A stretch of DNA of 7,660 nt from Kmv34 sp964524965 (lineage in GTDB: Bacteria; Aerophobota; Aerophobia; Aerophobales; B3-G15). The stretch lies in assembly GCA_964524965.1 (NCBI GenBank), contig CAZGDY010000082.1:1-7660 (forward strand), in the 5' to 3' direction. How positions within the stretch are numbered: position 1 is the first letter of the stretch; each line of letters opens with the position of its first letter. A program made the position numbers and the translations under genes. Below the pieces are notes generated by a model that was given only the letters and a program-made list of their open reading frames with translations, was not told the origin of the DNA and did not search any database. Shown in pieces: positions 4,860 to 7,660 of this stretch.

Positions 4860-5831
4860 TTAAGTAGCCATAATTTGATTTAAACGATAAAAGTTAAGAT
4901 TTATTTCTTTTTTTCTCTCAGCTGTCTCCTGCAAAGATGAAGCTTTGATTTTTCCATTTACTAATCCCACCATAATGTTTCTTTTCCCTTCAAGCAAACT
5001 ATCAATTGCTGCCGCTCCCAATCTAATTGCTAAAATTCTATCCCAAGTACCAGGAGAACCTCCTCGTTGCAGGTGACCTAAAACCACAACTCTGTGTTCA
5101 TAATAACTTATTTTTTTCTTTATCTTGGTGGCAACCTCGATTGCACCACCTAAGCTATTTCCTTCAGCCACAATAATTATACTACTTGTTTTTCCTCTCT
5201 TGCGTCCTTTCTCCAACCGAGCACAAATCTCATCAATGTTAAGGGATACTTCAGAAATAAGAATATCCTCTACCCCTCCGGCAAAACCTGCCCATAAAGC
5301 AATAAACCCAGAAGTTCTTCCCATCACCTCCACAAAAAATAAGCGGTCATGAGAAGTTGCCGTATCTCTTACTTTATCAATAGCTTCAAGAGCAGTATTT
5401 ACGGCAGTTAGAAATCCGATAGTAAAATCAGTTCCCCAGATATCATTATCTATGGTAGCTGGAATTCCCACTGTAGGGATTTGCCATTTTTCATCAATAA
5501 TTCGGGCTCCTTTAAAAGAACCATCTCCTCCGATAACAACCAGAGCGTCTAGTCCAAGTTTTTTTATATTTTGAACGGCCTTTTTTTGACCTTCCTCCTC
5601 CCTAAAATATCTGGAACGAGCAGTTTTAAGGATGGTTCCTCCCTGATAAACAATACCTGAAACTGAATTGGCATCCATCGCTTTAATATCATTATCAATT
5701 AATCCAGCGTACCCTCTTTTTATCCCTATCACCTCAATTTTTTTGTAAATGGCAGACCTTACCACTGCTCTGATGCAAGGATTCATCCCCGGGCAGTCCC
5801 CTCCGCTAGTTAAAACACCAATTCTTTTCAT
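4860..5831 (-). CDS. pfkA: 6-phosphofructokinase (glycolysis)
   Basis: This 323-residue cytosolic enzyme phosphorylates fructose-6-phosphate to fructose-1,6-bisphosphate, the committed step of glycolysis. It has the expected length (about 320). Motifs: MKRIGVLTSGGDCPGMN at the N-terminus (phosphate-binding GG), ALVVIGGDGS (residues 96-105), IPATIDND (123-130) with the catalytic base Asp128, HDR (161-163), EVMGRTSG (168-175), VAEG (221-224) and LGHLQRGGSP (251-260). Gly104 in GGDGS points to ATP rather than pyrophosphate as donor, since PPi enzymes have Asp there. The next donor marker is Ala125, where E. coli-type enzymes have Gly and PPi enzymes Lys, so the donor is likely but not certain to be ATP. 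I prefer the ATG at 5831 over the in-frame GTG at 5837, because the GTG is part of the SD GAAGGTGGG. Confidence 0.95.
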   Translation of the reverse strand: MKRIGVLTSGGDCPGMNPCIRAVVRSAIYKKIEVIGIKRGYAGLIDNDIKAMDANSVSGIVYQGGTILKTARSRYFREEEGQKKAVQNIKKLGLDALVVIGGDGSFKGARIIDEKWQIPTVGIPATIDNDIWGTDFTIGFLTAVNTALEAIDKVRDTATSHDRLFFVEVMGRTSGFIALWAGFAGGVEDILISEVSLNIDEICARLEKGRKRGKTSSIIIVAEGNSLGGAIEVATKIKKKISYYEHRVVVLGHLQRGGSPGTWDRILAIRLGAAAIDSLLEGKRNIMVGLVNGKIKASSLQETAERKKEINLNFYRLNQIMAT

Positions 5832-5900
5832 TCCCACCTTCTTTTATTTTCGATATTTTAAATGCATCTTCCATAAATCGTCTTTATCCTGACAAAGTGA

Positions 5901-5929
5901 ATTTTAACAAGCTACTAAAGTTATGTCAA
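5901..5929 (-). promoter_or_regulatory. Predicted sigma-70 promoter for pfkA
   Basis: Read on the minus strand: -35 TTGACA (5929-5924), a 17-bp spacer, -10 TAAAAT (5906-5901). Transcription would begin near 5894, giving a leader of about 60 nt. A TGACAA copy at 5890-5895 falls on the predicted start. Confidence 0.6.
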
Positions 5930-5960
5930 ACACTATTTTTGAATATTTTGTCACTTTAAT

Positions 5961-5989
5961 TTTACACAGATTTTGACAAGTAGTATAAT
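5961..5989 (+). promoter_or_regulatory. Predicted sigma-70 promoter for the PPC/DUF296 gene
   Basis: TTTACA (5961-5966), a 17-bp spacer and a perfect TATAAT (5984-5989). Transcription would start near 5996, about 25 nt before the ATG at 6021. The nearby TTGACA at 5973-5978 is too close to this -10 to be its partner. The promoter is divergent from that of pfkA, with 31 bp between the two -35 boxes. Confidence 0.7.
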
Positions 5990-6020
5990 GAAATAATTTT
6001 CAACAAAAGGAGTAACTAAG

Positions 6021-6461
6021 ATGAAATATAGCCAAGGAAAAGTGGGAAGAGTATTTGTAATGAAAATGGAGGATAAAGATAAATTACCTGAGAGCCTGGA
6101 AAAATTTGCTCAGGAAAAAAGCATATGGCGTGGTATATGTATCCTTGTAGGAGGGATAGGTAATGGAAAAATTGTTGTAGGACCAGAAAACAATGAATCA
6201 ACCCCAATAATTCCTTTAATGTTTGCTCTTCAAGGAGTTCATGAAGTTGCGGGCATCGGCACCATCTTTCCCGATGAAAATGGGCAACCTCGATTACATA
6301 TGCATGCTGCACTTGGTAGAGAAGGAAAAACCAGAACAGGATGTATAAGGCCTGGCATTGAAGTGTGGAAGATTGCAGAGATTGTAATTCTTGAGATTTT
6401 AGGTAATACCGCCCAGCGCAAAAAAGATAAAAAGGTGGGTTTTGCGGTATTGGAAATGTAA
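6021..6461 (+). CDS. PPC/DUF296-domain protein (putative DNA-binding)
   Basis: This 146-residue single-domain protein starts MKYSQGKVGRVFVMKMEDKD, then LPESLEKFAQEKSIWRGICI, LVGGIGNGKIVVGP, GIGTIFPDENGQPRLHMHAA (residues 78-97), GCIRPGIEVWKIAEIVILEI (107-126) and VGFAVLEM. The GxGxIxxxxGxPxxHxHxx(L/F) stretch and G-x-(I/L)-xxxxVxxxxEI order are the PPC (plants and prokaryotes conserved) domain. It forms trimers; His93 and His95 fit the conserved, probably metal-binding, histidines. In plants the domain is joined to AT-hooks. Stand-alone bacterial copies have no proven function, and DNA binding is an assumption carried by the name. AAAGGAG lies 8 nt before the ATG. It is read from its own promoter at 5961-5989, divergent from pfkA and convergent with the ATPase gene, with 40 bp between the stop codons. 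Confidence 0.85.
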   Translation: MKYSQGKVGRVFVMKMEDKDKLPESLEKFAQEKSIWRGICILVGGIGNGKIVVGPENNESTPIIPLMFALQGVHEVAGIGTIFPDENGQPRLHMHAALGREGKTRTGCIRPGIEVWKIAEIVILEILGNTAQRKKDKKVGFAVLEM

Positions 6462-6472
6462 ATAAAATAAAT

Positions 6473-6495
6473 GTCAAATATTAAAAATCTGACCC
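6473..6495. repeat. Decayed half-copy of the 647-738 palindrome
   Basis: These 23 bases match 715-737 (the right arm plus three inner bases) with three differences, all G-to-A or C-to-T transitions: GTCAAATATTAAAAATCTGA against GTCAAATGTTAAAGACCTGA, both then CCC. No matching left arm lies nearby. It sits in the 40-bp gap between two convergent genes, a usual place for such elements. Confidence 0.5.
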
Positions 6496-6501
6496 TTTTT
6501 C

Positions 6502-7434
6502 TCATTTCTCCAGCGATATAAAATTTGCGGTTGACAACCAATTGTATTTATCCACATCACAGGTAACAACAATTATTTGCAAATTATTTGCTTTTTCCTC
6601 TAATATTTGCAGGGCGTGATGCAATCTGCTTGCATCTGTATTGGTTAGTGGGTCATCCAAAACAACCAGTTGTTTTTCTTCGCCGCTTAATAATTTTCCA
6701 AGAGCAAGCCTAAAAAGATACCATATTTGCTCTTTAGTCCCAAAGGATAAAGCTTCCAAGGAAGCATCTTCTATGTTCCAATCAGGAACAGCTACTGATA
6801 TCGGTCTTATTTTATCATCAAAATTAACCTGACTATAGCTTGGGCCAAGAAGATTTTTTAAGTCCTCGGTCACCATTTTTTCCAGGGGAGAAGTCAAACT
6901 TTCTATAGTTTTTTTTCTGTAAAAATGGATTAAATCATACAAAAGCTCAATTGCTTGGGCATCGATTGATAATTGTTTTTCTCTTTTTTTTAGATATTCT
7001 AACTCTTCTTCTGTTTTATTAGTGTCTTTTAACCCCTCAAGAATTTTATTTAATCTCCCGTCCATTTCTGCCGCTTCCCTTCCAAGCTGGAAAATATCCT
7101 CTTGTAATCTTTTAATTCTTGTTTCCTGTTCCTCCCGGGCTTTAAGCGGTTCTTCTTCCATCTTTACTTTTTCACTTTGATAAATTTTCCATACTCGTTC
7201 TTTTTTATCCAGTTCTAAGGATATTTGATTTAGTTTTGTTTCTCGCTCATTTATATTAAGATTATCTTCCTCTAATTTTTCTAAATTTCTTTTAATCTCT
7301 TTTATACGCTCTAAGCTTCCATGAATTTTTTTTTCTAATTCCTGAGACTTTTCTTTAATTTCTTCTTTTTCCTTTTCCCAATTTAATTGATCTTTGTTAA
7401 GATTTTTCTGTTCTTTTTTAAAGCTTATCAACAT
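6502..7434 (-). CDS. SMC/YhaN-like coiled-coil ATPase, C-terminal part (interrupted upstream)
   Basis: From the ATG at 7434 this is 310 residues. Residues 1-160 are a Glu/Lys-rich coiled coil, followed by an ATP-head half. That half has the ABC signature ALSFGTKEQ (228-236), Walker B QLVVLDDP (255-262), D-loop TNTD (264-267) and IIVVTCDVDKY (287-297). The N-terminal head with Walker A is missing, so alone it cannot form a complete ATP site. The frame stays open for 74 more codons upstream (7435-7656) without ATG, GTG or TTG. Those codons are coiled-coil-like (KKRKEIAKRAKGRQE, LKKYIQFKDKN), ending at an in-frame TAA at 7657-7659. The ATG has no SD. I therefore read it as the tail of a longer Rad50/YhaN-type gene, split by a stop or frameshift. 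The H-loop position has Asp (TCD) where YhaN-like proteins usually have His (TCH). Members of the family act on DNA ends or membranes; the role here is unknown. Confidence 0.75.
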   Translation of the reverse strand: MLISFKKEQKNLNKDQLNWEKEKEEIKEKSQELEKKIHGSLERIKEIKRNLEKLEEDNLNINERETKLNQISLELDKKERVWKIYQSEKVKMEEEPLKAREEQETRIKRLQEDIFQLGREAAEMDGRLNKILEGLKDTNKTEEELEYLKKREKQLSIDAQAIELLYDLIHFYRKKTIESLTSPLEKMVTEDLKNLLGPSYSQVNFDDKIRPISVAVPDWNIEDASLEALSFGTKEQIWYLFRLALGKLLSGEEKQLVVLDDPLTNTDASRLHHALQILEEKANNLQIIVVTCDVDKYNWLSTANFISLEK

Positions 7435-7660
7435 TTCTTGCAGCTCATTTATTCTCTGAGAAAGATTTTTTTGAATAGTATTTTTATCTTTAAACTGGAT
7501 ATATTTTTTAAGTTTAGAATAATCCGGTATCTTCTCCGAATTGAATTTTATTTTCTTCTTTAACTGATGAATATATCCAATTAATATTTCCTGTCTTCCT
7601 TTAGCTCGTTTTGCGATTTCTTCCTTCCTTTTTTTAACTTCTTTAATAAATCGTCTTTAT

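Noticed and set aside
5806..5874. 22-codon minus-strand leader ORF (starts MEDAFKISKIKEGG) overlapping the start of pfkA
   Set aside because: No good SD at usable distance, and the overlap with pfkA lets its text be dictated by the SD and pfkA codons; most likely chance.
5873..5887. 15-bp exact repeat ATAAATCGTCTTTAT, also at 7646-7660
   Set aside because: AT-rich, short, one copy in a leader and one at the window edge around a stop codon; chance is plausible in this composition.
5973..5989. TTGACA at 5973 paired with TATAAT at 5984 as a promoter
   Set aside because: The spacer is only 5 bp; TTTACA at 5961 with a 17-bp spacer is the proper partner.
6016..6541. Minus-strand open frames over the PPC gene
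   Set aside because: They are antisense shadows of a well-supported plus-strand gene with promoter, SD and family motifs.
1..7660. CRISPR array, toxin-antitoxin pair, phage genes, tRNA or rRNA
   Set aside because: No regularly spaced repeats, no paired toxin-antitoxin signatures, no structural phage proteins and no cloverleaf or rRNA core motifs were seen on reading the window.

Overview
The window is bacterial DNA: AT-rich by eye (roughly one third G+C), with strong Shine-Dalgarno (SD) sequences close to the 16S complement AGGAGGTGAT, an HU-type DNA-binding protein and a bacterial-type phosphofructokinase. The mix of small dimeric alpha/beta-barrel-type proteins (muconolactone-isomerase-like, DUF3303, GYD), a YjbQ protein of the subgroup I associate with archaea and anaerobes, and loose gene packing suggests an uncultured anaerobic low-GC lineage. 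I would only guess at candidate phyla such as Atribacterota or Omnitrophota; the taxonomy is inference.

Layout, left to right. Positions 1-602 hold the C-terminal part of a C45/phospholipase-B-like Ntn hydrolase (+), cut by the window edge. It is followed by a 92-bp palindromic, MITE/REP-like element with perfect 21-bp arms (647-738). A small muconolactone-isomerase-like gene (762-1070, -) has its own good promoter and SD. The stretch 1158-1902 has no intact gene but shows broken open frames that look like decayed coding DNA. From 1917 to 4058 comes a loose row of small plus-strand genes: a two-helix membrane protein, HU, a DUF3303 protein, a second two-helix membrane protein, a 37-codon micro-gene split by a one-base shift, and a GYD-domain protein. 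All but the second membrane protein have a strong SD. The stretch 4059-4325 is gene-poor.

The right half holds ordinary enzymes. yjbQ-like and pfkA lie on the minus strand, probably read from a near-consensus promoter at 5901-5929. Divergently, a PPC/DUF296 gene (6021-6461, +) is read from a promoter at 5961-5989. It converges with the C-terminal part of an SMC/YhaN-like coiled-coil ATPase (6502-7434, -). That ATPase frame stays open upstream of its first ATG until an in-frame stop at 7657-7659, so the gene looks broken, split or frameshifted.

Functional links between the parts are weak. pfkA is glycolytic. The small-protein row is the only part that looks like an accessory or stress module, and no defence system, CRISPR array, tRNA or rRNA was seen. 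The observations most worth a second look are the frameshifted micro-gene, the clustering of three different small-barrel families, the palindromic element with its decayed half-copy near 6473, and the interrupted ATPase.
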